Assembly: GCF_004118265.1 (NCBI RefSeq)
Contig: NZ_SDHW01000001.1
Coordinates: forward strand, 124,001-188,000
DNA from: Lacibacter luteus
GTDB taxonomy: Bacteria; Bacteroidota; Bacteroidia; Chitinophagales; Chitinophagaceae
Reading direction: 5' to 3'
DNA length: 64,000 bases
Positions 49,227-58,547 of this stretch are shown one piece after another. The translations under genes were made by a program, and so were the position numbers. Numbering within the stretch: position 1 is the first letter of the stretch; each line of letters begins with the position of its first letter. Under the pieces are notes generated by a model, which was given only the letters and a program-made list of their open reading frames with translations, was not told the DNA's origin and made no database searches.

Positions 49227-52200
49227 ATGTCAATTAATAAACCCCTCCTGTTTTTCTGCGCCTGTTTATTTACCAGGCTGTTTCAGGCAACTGCGCAAGA
49301 GGATATTAATTTTACCTCGCTGACTACTAAAGACGGGCTGTCTTCAAATAATGTAAATGCGATCATAAAAGACCGGTACGGGTTTATGTGGTTTGCAACC
49401 GATGATGGTTTAGACCGTTTCGATGGTGCCAACTTTAAGGTTTACCGCAACAAACCGGCTGATCCATCAAGCTTACAGGCTAATGAAATTTTATCACTTC
49501 ATGAAGATGGAGAAGGAAATTTATGGGTGGGAACAAGTGGCGGTTCATTAAGCCTGTATAATCGAAAGAAGGACGCTTTTACCAGTTTTACTTCCAGACC
49601 CGACGAAAATTCAATCCGTAATAATGTGATTATGAATCTTTGTACGGATTTTTCGGGGAGATTGTGGATCGGTCATTTTGATGGCGTCAGTATCATGGAT
49701 AAAAAAACGCAACGTATTACTGACTTCAAACCAGATAACCGATCAAGATTCAACAAAACATGCAATGCGCTTTTTGAAGATAGCAAGCATAGAATGTGGA
49801 TTGGAACAAGTGAAGGGTTATACCTATATATAAAAGAAACAAACAATTTTACCCGTTTCAGCTATTCGGCAAATGATCCTGCAAGTTTAAGCAGCAATCA
49901 TGTGCAAACAATTAAGGAAGATAAGTATGGCACCATTTGGATTGGCACTGCTGATGGCTTAAATATGTTGGACTGGATCAATAAAAAATTTGTGCGGTTT
50001 AAGCACACACAGGGCAACAGTCAAACATTAAACAGCAACATTATTTCTTCAATAGCCGTTGATGCTGCCAATAAACTGTGGATCGCTACATCGGAGGGAA
50101 TGAACATACTTGATCCTGAAACAAAAAAGATCACCGGTTATAATTTTAATCCCCGCAATACCAATGGCCTGTCGAGCAACAGTATTCGTTATGTGTACCT
50201 GGCTGATGATGGTATTTGCTGGCTCGGAACACTTTTGGGTGGCGTTAATAAATATGATAAGAACCTTACGCTTTTTAATTTGGTTCAAAGTAATCCATTC
50301 GATAAACAAGGGTTGAATGCGCCAATTGTTACTTCCTTTGCAGAAGCAAAAGACAACAAAGTTTTTGTAGGTACTGACGACGGTGGGCTTAGTTTATTTG
50401 ACCCTGCAACGAAATTGTTTCAGCAAATCAATCTCAAGTCAAGACGTACAGGAAGCAATAACCTAACGATCATGACCCTGACAATGACAAGAAATAATCA
50501 ATTACTGATCGGTACGTTTGGTGATGGATTATTTGCTTACGATCAATCGTCGGGAAGATACGAACAACTGCTGCAGGGAGAAAAGATAACTGATATCAAT
50601 TCGAACTATATCTACAGCATTAAAGAAGACAGAAAAGGAAACAGGTGGGTTGGTACAAACGGGAACGGTATTCTAATTCTGGATAATAACAACAAAGTAA
50701 CAGCCAGGTTAACTCCCAACCCAACTTTAGCTAACGAAATTAAATTACCGATCAATGGATATATACGTGATCTTGTTGAAGCAAAAAATGGCGATATCTG
50801 GATCGCAACACATGGCGGAGGAATTGCAATTTATAATCCTGCGTCGGGAAAGTTTACCATTTACACAACACAGAACAGCAAATTGCCTAACGACAAAGTG
50901 TTGACATTACTGGAAGACAGGTATGGAAATATTTGGGCCGGTACGTTTGGAGGCGGCTTAGCGTTATTTGACCGCAAAACAAACCAATTCATTACTTATT
51001 CAGAAAAAGAAGGACTTACCAATAATAATGTTTATAAGATAATTGAAGACAATGACGGGCTGCTCTGGATAAGCACTAATAAAGGCCTGAGCAGTTTTGA
51101 TACACAAAGCAAAAAAATCAATAACTACAACTATCACAACGGCATTCAGCATAATACATTTATTCTTGGATCTGGTCTGCGTTTACGAAACGGAGATCTG
51201 TTTTTTGGAGGACACGAAGGTTTCAACTATTTCAATCCTGCGAATCTCAAAAAGAATAAAACTATACCACCCGTTATTATAACAGATCTTAAAATTTCCA
51301 ACAGATCAGTAGTGCCATCAGAAGATGGACCTATAGAAGAAAACATAACTACAGCAAGCGAAATAAACCTTGACTACAAACAAAACTTTGCTCTTTCCTT
51401 TGTAGGCTTAAATTATACTGCCCCTGAACAAAACCAATATGAATATAAACTGGAAGGATTTGATAAGGATTGGATCAACATTGGTAACGTCTCAACCGTA
51501 TCGTATACCAATATTTCTCCCGGCAATTATGTGTTTAGGGTAAGAGCAAGTAATAATAACGGCGTATGGAATACAAAAGGAACATCAATAAAGATCTATG
51601 TTCGTCCTCCCTTTTGGCGAACCATTTATGCCTATATCTTTTATACGCTGCTTATTGCTGGTACATTAATTTATTTCCGGCACAGAGGAATTGAAAAAAT
51701 AAGGAGCAAGTTTATGCTTGAGCAGGAAAGTTTTCGTGCAGAGCAGGAACGAAAAGAAGCGAAGCGTATACATGAACTGGATCAACTTAAACTTAAGTTT
51801 TTAACTAATCTAAGTCACGAATTCCGCACACCGATATCGTTGATATTAGGTCCTGTTGATACATTACTTTCAAAAGAAAATCAAAATGGATCAAAAGACC
51901 AGCTTGGAATAATAAAACGTAATGGCCGGCGGTTGCTGAACCTTGTAAACCAGTTGCTCGATTTCAGAAAAATGGAAGAGCAGGAATTAAAATTGCAACC
52001 CAAAGATGGCGACCTGATCTTGTTTGTAAAAGAGGTATTCGATTCTTTTCTTGATCTTTCTGAACGAAAAAAAATCAAATACAGGTTTAGCAGTAACGCA
52101 GAAAAATTTTATACAAGCTTTGATCATGACAAAATAGAGCGTATCCTTTTTAACCTGTTGTCGAATGCATTTAAGTTTACCACTACCGGCGGAGAGATAA

Positions 52201-53360
52201 CGCTTGTAATAGAAAAAAAAGAAACCGACCTCATTACAAACCAAACCTCGTTTTCCATTGAAGTAAAAGATTCCGGCATTGGTATCCCTGCCGATAAGAA
52301 AGAAGCAATTTTCGAACGCTTCTTTCAGCATCCAACAGCAGCATCCATCCTTAACCAGGGTTCGGGTATTGGACTTTCGATTACAAAAGAATTTGTAAAA
52401 ATGCATGATGGTTCTATTACAGTTGAAAGTGAAGAAGAAGTTGGCAGCACATTTACTGTTCATCTTCCGTTGAAAGAAGCAGCATTGGCTTCCGAAATAA
52501 CCCCAATTGCTGTGCAACTAAACGAAGCAGTTGCTGAAACTGAAAACCAACTAGAACCTGAAGATGATATAAACCTTGAAGATAATAGCGGAGAAACATT
52601 CGCAACGATATTACTCGTTGAAGACAATGATGATTTCAGATTCTATTTGAAAGACAATCTTCGTCAGCGATACAAAGTTATTGAAGCTGCAAACGGATTG
52701 GAAGGCTGGCAAAAAGCATTGGCACAACATCCTGACCTGATCGTGAGCGACATCAGCATGCCGCATATGGATGGAGTTGAACTTTGTACAAAAATTAGAC
52801 ATGATAAGCGCACAGGTCATATTCCTGTTATCCTTTTAACTGCATTAACCGAAGAACATGAGCAGATACGTGGATTAAAAACAGGCGCAAACGATTACAT
52901 TATCAAGCCATTTAATTCAGAGGTGCTCCATGCAAAAATTAAAAACCTTCTTCAGCTAAATGATACTTTAAAGAATACCTACAGTAAGCGTGTAGATATT
53001 CTTTCGCCAGAGATTGCAATTGAATCGGCTTCTGATAAACTTCTTCTTTCCATTACAAAGTATATTGAAGACAACCTCACAGACACTCAATTATCGGTAG
53101 AGAATCTCAGCAAGCATGTTGGAATGAGCAGAAGTACTTTATACAGTAAGCTACTTGAATTAACCGGCAAAACGCCTGTTGAATTTATCCGCTCTGTTAA
53201 GCTTGATAAAGCAGCGCAATTGCTGGAAAAAAGTGATCTGACAATTGCTGAAGTGGCCTACTCGGTTGGATTTTCTACACCCAATTATTTTGCCAAATCA
53301 TTTAAAGCGAAATTCAATTTGCTTCCATCAGAATACTTACAAAGGATGAGAAAGTCGTAG
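49227..53360 (+). CDS. Hybrid two-component system regulator (HTCS) for the PUL
   Basis: A 1377-residue one-piece sensor-regulator: signal peptide (to about 24), Reg_prop beta-propeller sensor (about 30-690, repeats such as DRYGFMWFATDDGLDRFDG and DRYGNIWAGTFGGGLALFD), Y_Y_Y domain (about 700-790), one membrane helix (about 800-818), HisKA with H864 in NLSHEFRTP, HATPase (NLLSNAFKF, GSGIGLSI), receiver with phospho-acceptor D1175 in IVSDISMPHMDG, and an AraC helix-turn-helix (about 1270-1377). All catalytic residues are intact. HTCS sensors bind specific oligosaccharides in the periplasm and activate nearby PULs, here most likely the xylan locus on the opposite strand. Confidence 0.96.
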   Translation: MSINKPLLFFCACLFTRLFQATAQEDINFTSLTTKDGLSSNNVNAIIKDRYGFMWFATDDGLDRFDGANFKVYRNKPADPSSLQANEILSLHEDGEGNLWVGTSGGSLSLYNRKKDAFTSFTSRPDENSIRNNVIMNLCTDFSGRLWIGHFDGVSIMDKKTQRITDFKPDNRSRFNKTCNALFEDSKHRMWIGTSEGLYLYIKETNNFTRFSYSANDPASLSSNHVQTIKEDKYGTIWIGTADGLNMLDWINKKFVRFKHTQGNSQTLNSNIISSIAVDAANKLWIATSEGMNILDPETKKITGYNFNPRNTNGLSSNSIRYVYLADDGICWLGTLLGGVNKYDKNLTLFNLVQSNPFDKQGLNAPIVTSFAEAKDNKVFVGTDDGGLSLFDPATKLFQQINLKSRRTGSNNLTIMTLTMTRNNQLLIGTFGDGLFAYDQSSGRYEQLLQGEKITDINSNYIYSIKEDRKGNRWVGTNGNGILILDNNNKVTARLTPNPTLANEIKLPINGYIRDLVEAKNGDIWIATHGGGIAIYNPASGKFTIYTTQNSKLPNDKVLTLLEDRYGNIWAGTFGGGLALFDRKTNQFITYSEKEGLTNNNVYKIIEDNDGLLWISTNKGLSSFDTQSKKINNYNYHNGIQHNTFILGSGLRLRNGDLFFGGHEGFNYFNPANLKKNKTIPPVIITDLKISNRSVVPSEDGPIEENITTASEINLDYKQNFALSFVGLNYTAPEQNQYEYKLEGFDKDWINIGNVSTVSYTNISPGNYVFRVRASNNNGVWNTKGTSIKIYVRPPFWRTIYAYIFYTLLIAGTLIYFRHRGIEKIRSKFMLEQESFRAEQERKEAKRIHELDQLKLKFLTNLSHEFRTPISLILGPVDTLLSKENQNGSKDQLGIIKRNGRRLLNLVNQLLDFRKMEEQELKLQPKDGDLILFVKEVFDSFLDLSERKKIKYRFSSNAEKFYTSFDHDKIERILFNLLSNAFKFTTTGGEITLVIEKKETDLITNQTSFSIEVKDSGIGIPADKKEAIFERFFQHPTAASILNQGSGIGLSITKEFVKMHDGSITVESEEEVGSTFTVHLPLKEAALASEITPIAVQLNEAVAETENQLEPEDDINLEDNSGETFATILLVEDNDDFRFYLKDNLRQRYKVIEAANGLEGWQKALAQHPDLIVSDISMPHMDGVELCTKIRHDKRTGHIPVILLTALTEEHEQIRGLKTGANDYIIKPFNSEVLHAKIKNLLQLNDTLKNTYSKRVDILSPEIAIESASDKLLLSITKYIEDNLTDTQLSVENLSKHVGMSRSTLYSKLLELTGKTPVEFIRSVKLDKAAQLLEKSDLTIAEVAYSVGFSTPNYFAKSFKAKFNLLPSEYLQRMRKS

Positions 53361-53501
53361 TCACACTGTTGTTTAAAATTCTCCACTGGATTCTATTGGT
53401 AGTTTTTGCTTTTGGGAAACAATACTTTTCGTTTCAATTCAGAATTCTGCATTGGCAACGGATGTTGCAGACTTTATTTTAAATCTAAAATTGTTTGTTG
53501 T

Positions 53502-54578
53502 ATGAAAAAGAAAACATTCTTTCTCCTGGGAGTGTTATGCACGCTCGTTTTTCTTTCCTGTACCAAAAACATGATCTATGCTGAAAATGAAAACAATGAT
53601 CTTAAAGAAGTACAATCTTCTGTTTTTGAAAGCAAGGTTTTTCCTGCCACTACTTTTTTTGATCCCACTGGTCTTATTTCTGCAAGCCAGCACGGTGTGT
53701 TAGACACTGTTCAAAAAGGATTTCGTTTTACCGAAGGTCCAGCTGTTGATAAAAACGGTAATGTGTTTTTTACTGATCAGCCCAATGATAAAATTTACAA
53801 ATGGACTGCATCTACCGGGCAGATCTCTACGTTTTTAACCGGTACAGGCCGTGCTAATGGAATGGCTTTTGACAAAGATGGCTATCTCATTGCTTGTGCA
53901 GATATGCATGGAGAACTTTGGAAGATAGCTCCGGATGGCTCTCACACCGTATTAGTAAATAACTACAATGGCAAACTGTTAAATGGCCCCAATGATATAT
54001 GGATCAACCCCAAAGATGGAGGCATTTATATTACCGACCCTATATTTCCAAGAGATTACTGGGATGCATCTGATCCACGCAAACAAAATTGGGAACCCAC
54101 ACACTCTGAGCAGGCCGCAACAGGCAAAGGAGGTCATGTTTATTACCTCGCTCCAGGTAGCAACACATTGGTTAGGGTAACAACAATGGCGGGTTGGAAT
54201 GCCGATATATGGCCTAACGGCATCACAGGAACTCCTGATGGTAAAAAACTGTATGTGAACAATTGGACATACGATGGTTCTGGGCAAATCAAAGTTTTTG
54301 ATATCAATGCTAATGGTACACTTTCTAACATGCAGACATTGGTTAACAATTTAAATTTCTGTGATGGCATGTCGCTTGATGAACGTGGAAACATTTATGT
54401 AAGTGGCGGTCCGGGATTAAATGCTTATGATAAAAAAGGCAACAAGATATTAACGATTCCCGGTGGTGGAGGTACAAACAATGTTTTTGCAGGGGCAAAT
54501 AACAAAATACTATTCATGACTAGTCCGGACAGGATTACTTCAGTAAAAATGAACGTTAAGGGCGTAGAGAAATTTTAA
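53502..54578 (+). CDS. SMP-30/gluconolactonase-family lipoprotein
   Basis: About 358 residues. The ATG at 53502 is chosen because it begins a lipoprotein signal (MKKKTFFLLGVLCTLVFLSC); the frame is open 96 nt further up but without signal character. The rest is a six-bladed SMP-30/regucalcin propeller: FTEGPAVDKNGNVFFTD, RANGMAFDKDGYLIACAD, NGPNDIWINPKDGGIYITDP, WPNGITGTPDGKKLYVNNW and FCDGMSLDERGNIYVS, which carry the usual metal-binding Glu, Asn and Asp. Family members hydrolyse sugar lactones to aldonates. Exported here, it could feed the sugar-acid operon on the other strand. It follows the HTCS gene after 141 nt. Confidence 0.9.
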   Translation: MKKKTFFLLGVLCTLVFLSCTKNMIYAENENNDLKEVQSSVFESKVFPATTFFDPTGLISASQHGVLDTVQKGFRFTEGPAVDKNGNVFFTDQPNDKIYKWTASTGQISTFLTGTGRANGMAFDKDGYLIACADMHGELWKIAPDGSHTVLVNNYNGKLLNGPNDIWINPKDGGIYITDPIFPRDYWDASDPRKQNWEPTHSEQAATGKGGHVYYLAPGSNTLVRVTTMAGWNADIWPNGITGTPDGKKLYVNNWTYDGSGQIKVFDINANGTLSNMQTLVNNLNFCDGMSLDERGNIYVSGGPGLNAYDKKGNKILTIPGGGGTNNVFAGANNKILFMTSPDRITSVKMNVKGVEKF

Positions 54579-54610
54579 ATTATTTATTTCACACTAAAAT
54601 ATATGTTTAT

Positions 54611-54946
54611 ATGAAATTCATTTTTTGTGTATTGTTCTTATTAGGTGGTTTCAATGTTTTTGCTCAAAATGCTATTGACGGTAAATGGAAAGGCACCCGT
54701 GAAACACCTAACGGCACGTTTGAAGTTGAGTACACGTTTAAGGTTGAAGGCAAAGTGGTTACCGGCATTTGGAAAACACAATTCGGCGAATCTAAACTTG
54801 AGGAAGGGAAAATAGATGGGAAAAAGTTTTCTTTCACTATTTCCTTTAATGAAAACAAATTGAGCAGCACTGCAGAACTTGTAAGTGAAAATGAAATACT
54901 GATAAAAAATGACAGAGGAGAAATGAAACTTACAAGAGTTAAATAA
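54611..54946 (+). CDS. Small secreted beta-rich protein of unknown function
   Basis: A 111-residue protein with a Sec signal (MKFIFCVLFLLGGFNVFA). The mature part alternates beta-strand segments: IDGKWKGTRETPNGTFEVEYTFKV, VTGIWKTQFGESKLEEGKIDGKKFSFTI, and ends GEMKLTRV. I recognise this G.W.G/G...G.IDGK.FSF pattern as a common small extracytoplasmic domain next to or fused with carbohydrate enzymes, possibly a lipocalin-like barrel, but know no proven function. It starts 32 nt after the SMP-30 gene and is probably cotranscribed with it. Confidence 0.75.
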   Translation: MKFIFCVLFLLGGFNVFAQNAIDGKWKGTRETPNGTFEVEYTFKVEGKVVTGIWKTQFGESKLEEGKIDGKKFSFTISFNENKLSSTAELVSENEILIKNDRGEMKLTRVK

Positions 54947-55000
54947 GCAATGGCTATTGAAAAGAAAACATCAATAAGCGTACTGATCTTTGTAATAAAA

Positions 55001-55032
55001 AATCCTGCAGTAATTTCACATGCTGCAGGATT
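55001..55032. terminator. Terminator hairpin between convergent genes
   Basis: A perfect 10-bp stem AATCCTGCAG (55001-55010) / CTGCAGGATT (55023-55032) with a 12-nt loop. On the minus strand it is followed by a run of T (TTTTTATTAC), so it ends the sugar-acid operon whose last stop is at 55054. It also lies 55 nt after the small secreted protein gene on the plus strand, where the following tract is poorer in T. Confidence 0.75.
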
Positions 55033-55053
55033 ACAATAAAAATTCCGGATCAT

Positions 55054-56331
55054 TTATTCAAAAATTGGCACGCCGGGTATCGCATACTTTTTCACTCCTT
55101 CTTCATTTACATCAACACCTATTCCCGGTTTTTCTGAAACAGTAATGAATCCATCTTTTACCCATTCGCCATCATATTTTATAATGTCCTTCCACTTTTG
55201 CTCAGTATGGAAATAAGCTTGCCATTCAAGTATCATAAAGTTAGGTACCGATGCGCAAACATGACAGGTGGCCATGCATCCAAGAAAGGAAGCTACCATG
55301 TGTGGCGAAAACGGTTTGTAATATAAATTGGCAAGATTGGCAATACGTTGTCCTTCTCCCAAACCTCCGCATTTTTGCAAATCGGGCATTACAATATCTA
55401 CAGCTCCAATTTCCAATGCTCTTCTGAAACCATAAGCCAGGTAATTGTTTTCACCGTAACAGATCGGAATGCTGGTTGATTCTGTAAGCGATTTATAAAT
55501 ATCAACATTTTCTGTTGGCATTGGTTCTTCCAGCCACATCAAATTATATTTCTCTAAACGCTGAGCAACAGCTTGTGCCGTTACATAATCATACCTTCCA
55601 TGCATATCAATGCAGATGTCAACCTTTGGTCCCACTGCTTCTCTTGCTGCCGCAACCTGCTCTTCCATACGTATTAACTCACCGGGGCTCATCGTCCAGT
55701 TATAACGATCATATTTATTTGGATCATTCGCCTCATCTATATCGTACTTAATAGCAGTAAAACCCATGCTTACTCCTTTTTTTCCTGCATCTACATATTC
55801 TTTAACCGGTGGATTTCTGATTGCATAAAAAACAGTATCGTAATATACCCTGATCTTATCCCTAAACTTTCCGCCTAACAAACGATACACGGGTACACCC
55901 AGTGCTTTGCCTGCAAGATCCCAAAGAGCAATTTCGATAGCAGACAAAACTGCTATGTACATTCCGGCTTGTGCTCCCTGGAAAATTCCTTGCTTGCGTA
56001 TATCTTCAAATATGCGGTTAACATCCAACGGATTTCTACCCTTTAGACGAATACCAAAATTTTTAACGAGATGATAAGTGCCTGGTATAGCATCAACACC
56101 TTCTCCATAACCTACTAAACCCTGGTTAGTGGTTATTTTAATATACATCCTGTTATTCGGCAAATATGCAGGCGTTACATTTTCTATTTTCAGATCGGAA
56201 GGAGCTGATGATTTTGATGTTTTCTCAATAGCATCTTCCATTGGTTTGCCAAATGACGCAAGTGGTGCTAGTGGCGCCATGGCTGCAGCTACAGCAGCTT
56301 TTGTTATAAATGATCTTCTTGAATTTGACAT
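55054..56331 (-). CDS. Exported enolase-superfamily acid-sugar dehydratase (galactonate dehydratase-like)
   Basis: A 425-residue protein of the mandelate racemase/muconate lactonizing group. It starts with a twin-arginine signal (RRSFITKAAVAAAMAPLAPL, residues 5-24). Metal ligands are D242, E268 and E294; catalytic candidates are K195, H244 (the D-x-H signature of galactonate dehydratases, DMHG) and H344 in SPHM. The N-terminal capping domain is complete. It should dehydrate an aldonate to a 2-keto-3-deoxy acid, and the Tat signal implies this happens outside the cytoplasm. It is last in its operon, 40 nt after the RraA-like gene, and convergent with the exported SMP-30 lactonase. The exact sugar is unknown. 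Confidence 0.9.
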   Translation of the reverse strand: MSNSRRSFITKAAVAAAMAPLAPLASFGKPMEDAIEKTSKSSAPSDLKIENVTPAYLPNNRMYIKITTNQGLVGYGEGVDAIPGTYHLVKNFGIRLKGRNPLDVNRIFEDIRKQGIFQGAQAGMYIAVLSAIEIALWDLAGKALGVPVYRLLGGKFRDKIRVYYDTVFYAIRNPPVKEYVDAGKKGVSMGFTAIKYDIDEANDPNKYDRYNWTMSPGELIRMEEQVAAAREAVGPKVDICIDMHGRYDYVTAQAVAQRLEKYNLMWLEEPMPTENVDIYKSLTESTSIPICYGENNYLAYGFRRALEIGAVDIVMPDLQKCGGLGEGQRIANLANLYYKPFSPHMVASFLGCMATCHVCASVPNFMILEWQAYFHTEQKWKDIIKYDGEWVKDGFITVSEKPGIGVDVNEEGVKKYAIPGVPIFE

Positions 56332-56371
56332 TGTATGATTTTTTTCTATGGTGATAGTTTGATTATTGATC

Positions 56372-57316
56372 TTACCAGGTACGATCTTTCAAATATTCTT
56401 GAATCTGTGCTTTGCCTACCGGCAATTCATTGATGTGATCATTCAGCCACTTTGAAAAATCACGTTCAATTTCATCAGTCCATCTTGCATCAATTTGTCC
56501 GGCGGTATATTTCCCCTCACGCAAACGCTGATGACCAAACATATCTCTCAACCTTACAATCTCTGAAGTTGTAACAACACGTTCTGCAAGGTGTGGAGGA
56601 ATAAAAACAACAACTCCTAATTTGCCGAGCACCACATCACCCGGCATAACTGTAACCGTTCGAATACGTGTCGGATGATTAATGCCAACGATCATTGTAG
56701 TCAAATCACCGGGAGGATTATGATAAGAAGGATCATAGCTTGTATAAAAAGAGGTAAAGCCCGGGATATCTTTTAGTCCTTCAACATCACGCAAAGCGCC
56801 ATCATACACAATTCCGTTTCCGGTTTTTGCATAGATCGCATTACCAACATTATCACCAATGGTGGGACCGTTCTTTTGTGCACCAAACTGATCGGCCACA
56901 TATACATCGCCTTTTACAAGTATGTCAACAGCCCAGGTATTTTGTCCACGTTTGCCTGCTTTTTTTCCAACCGAATCAATTGCTTTCCAAACATCGGGCC
57001 GGCCAGGCATAAACGTTGCTGTTACAGCACGACCAACTAAAACACTATCTGGATGAATGAGCTGCCAGCCTTCTGCAATTTGATAGGCATAGCCAGCGTT
57101 TTTCATTACAGCCCATGCTTCTTCCACACTTACATTTTTCATTCGCTGTAATATCTGATCAGGAACTTTTGGCCGACCGTCAGGAAAACGCTCACCTGTC
57201 CAAAGTGGCGTTAATGCAATCAGTTGTTCTTTGCTGATTTGTACTTCCTGGCCTAGCAATGGTTGAAGCAATAAAAAAAAACACAACGCAAGCAAGCCGT
57301 TTTTAAATTTTATCAT
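56372..57316 (-). CDS. Exported RraA-like protein, possible pyruvate aldolase
   Basis: A 314-residue RraA/HMG-CHA aldolase family protein with a Sec signal (MIKFKNGLLALCFFLLLQPLLG). The family's core is present: GDNVGNAIYAKTGNGIVYDGALRD with G154, N156, R176 and D177, the last two matching the Arg and Asp used by 4-hydroxy-4-methyl-2-oxoglutarate aldolases. It is longer than RraA (about 160 residues) by N- and C-terminal extensions. Such aldolases release pyruvate from 4-hydroxy-2-oxo acids, and a 2-keto-3-deoxy-aldonate belongs to that class. A retro-aldol step after the neighbouring dehydratase is thus chemically sensible. Family membership is firm; activity is inferred. Confidence 0.85.
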   Translation of the reverse strand: MIKFKNGLLALCFFLLLQPLLGQEVQISKEQLIALTPLWTGERFPDGRPKVPDQILQRMKNVSVEEAWAVMKNAGYAYQIAEGWQLIHPDSVLVGRAVTATFMPGRPDVWKAIDSVGKKAGKRGQNTWAVDILVKGDVYVADQFGAQKNGPTIGDNVGNAIYAKTGNGIVYDGALRDVEGLKDIPGFTSFYTSYDPSYHNPPGDLTTMIVGINHPTRIRTVTVMPGDVVLGKLGVVVFIPPHLAERVVTTSEIVRLRDMFGHQRLREGKYTAGQIDARWTDEIERDFSKWLNDHINELPVGKAQIQEYLKDRTW

Positions 57317-57359
57317 GGCGATTATTTTTATTGAGTGACCTGGTTTAATTCTTTTTCAT

Positions 57360-58445
57360 TTATTTTTCTACGGGTGGGCGATTATGCCACCAGCTGGCCA
57401 ATGCCGACCCTGTTATATTCATGAGTGGCCCAAACACAGCGGCGGCTAACCCGATGGTTGAAATTTTTCCAAGCTCTTTTGCAATGCCGGATGCAAGTCC
57501 CGCATTTTGCATACCTACTTCAATGGCAATGGTTCTGCAATCTCTTTCGCTCATGTTGAATAAACGTCCACTCCAGTAGCCTAACAGGTATCCAAATGTG
57601 TTGTGTGCTATTGCAACAACAGTTAAGAGCAATCCAATCTTTAACAGGTTATCCCTTCCCGAGGCAACAATAATTGTAACAATAGCTGTAATAGCAAACA
57701 TTGAGATCAACGGCATGGCTTTATCAAGCCATTGAATTTTTCCTTTCAGCAGTTTGTTGAAGATTAATCCCGCACCAATTGGCAGGATGATCATTTTAAA
57801 AATATCCCACATCATCTTCAATACATCTATTTCAATTAAGGCTCCTGCAAATAATTTCATTAGTAATGGTGTAACAAATGGAGCAATTAATGTAGTGATG
57901 GATGTAATGGTGATCGATAACGCAAGATTGGCTTTTGATAAATAGGCCATTACGTTTGAAGCCAATCCGCTTGGTGAACATCCAATCAAAATAATACCTG
58001 CAGCTATTTCGGAAGGAAAGTTTGTTACATTGGATAATATAAAACCAAGCGACGGCATAATAATAAACTGGCTTGCAACACCTATCACAACTCCTTTTGG
58101 CGATTTTACAACTGCTGCAAAATCGTTCACACTCATTGACGACCCCATTCCAAACATCAGCAATTGAATAAATGGAATAATGGTACTGCTTAATGAAAAA
58201 TTACCCCAGTTGGTAAAATATTCAGGGTGCCACATAGCCAATACAACTGAAGCCAAAATGATAGCAGTAAACGAAAGCCCTTTTAATAATGGAATGCCTC
58301 TGAAAACAAATGCAAGACTTAAAAAAAATAATGCCAGGGACCATCCTGCCAGGGTTATATTGTTCGTCAGCCAAAGTACAATCGTTAATGTTGCAAGTAC
58401 GACAGCAATTGCAGAATAAAGAACTGGTTTCCTTTTACGCTCCAT
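57360..58445 (-). CDS. BASS-family sodium symporter
   Basis: A 361-residue membrane protein with about nine to ten helices of the bile acid:sodium symporter fold. Diagnostic segments are GCSPSGLASNVMAYLSKANLALS (near 155-177) and EVGMQNAGLASGIAKELG near the end, which form the crossing helices with the sodium sites. BASS members import organic anions such as bile acids, pantothenate and 2-keto acids. In this operon the likely cargo is an acid produced outside the membrane (aldonate, keto-deoxy acid or pyruvate). It lies between the kinase (102 nt) and the RraA-like gene (43 nt). Confidence 0.9.
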   Translation of the reverse strand: MERKRKPVLYSAIAVVLATLTIVLWLTNNITLAGWSLALFFLSLAFVFRGIPLLKGLSFTAIILASVVLAMWHPEYFTNWGNFSLSSTIIPFIQLLMFGMGSSMSVNDFAAVVKSPKGVVIGVASQFIIMPSLGFILSNVTNFPSEIAAGIILIGCSPSGLASNVMAYLSKANLALSITITSITTLIAPFVTPLLMKLFAGALIEIDVLKMMWDIFKMIILPIGAGLIFNKLLKGKIQWLDKAMPLISMFAITAIVTIIVASGRDNLLKIGLLLTVVAIAHNTFGYLLGYWSGRLFNMSERDCRTIAIEVGMQNAGLASGIAKELGKISTIGLAAAVFGPLMNITGSALASWWHNRPPVEK

Positions 58446-58547
58446 TTTTATTTTATTCTTTTATCAGTGATATGAGATTTTTAATTCCTGATTGAGTGTA
58501 TTTATTAATTTGCTAATTGGCAACAATCGACTTACGATGAAATGATC

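Noticed and set aside
51987-52517. 176-codon minus-strand frame opposite the HTCS kinase domain
   Set aside because: It lies entirely inside the well-supported histidine kinase coding region and has a Cys/Phe/Lys-rich nonsense composition.
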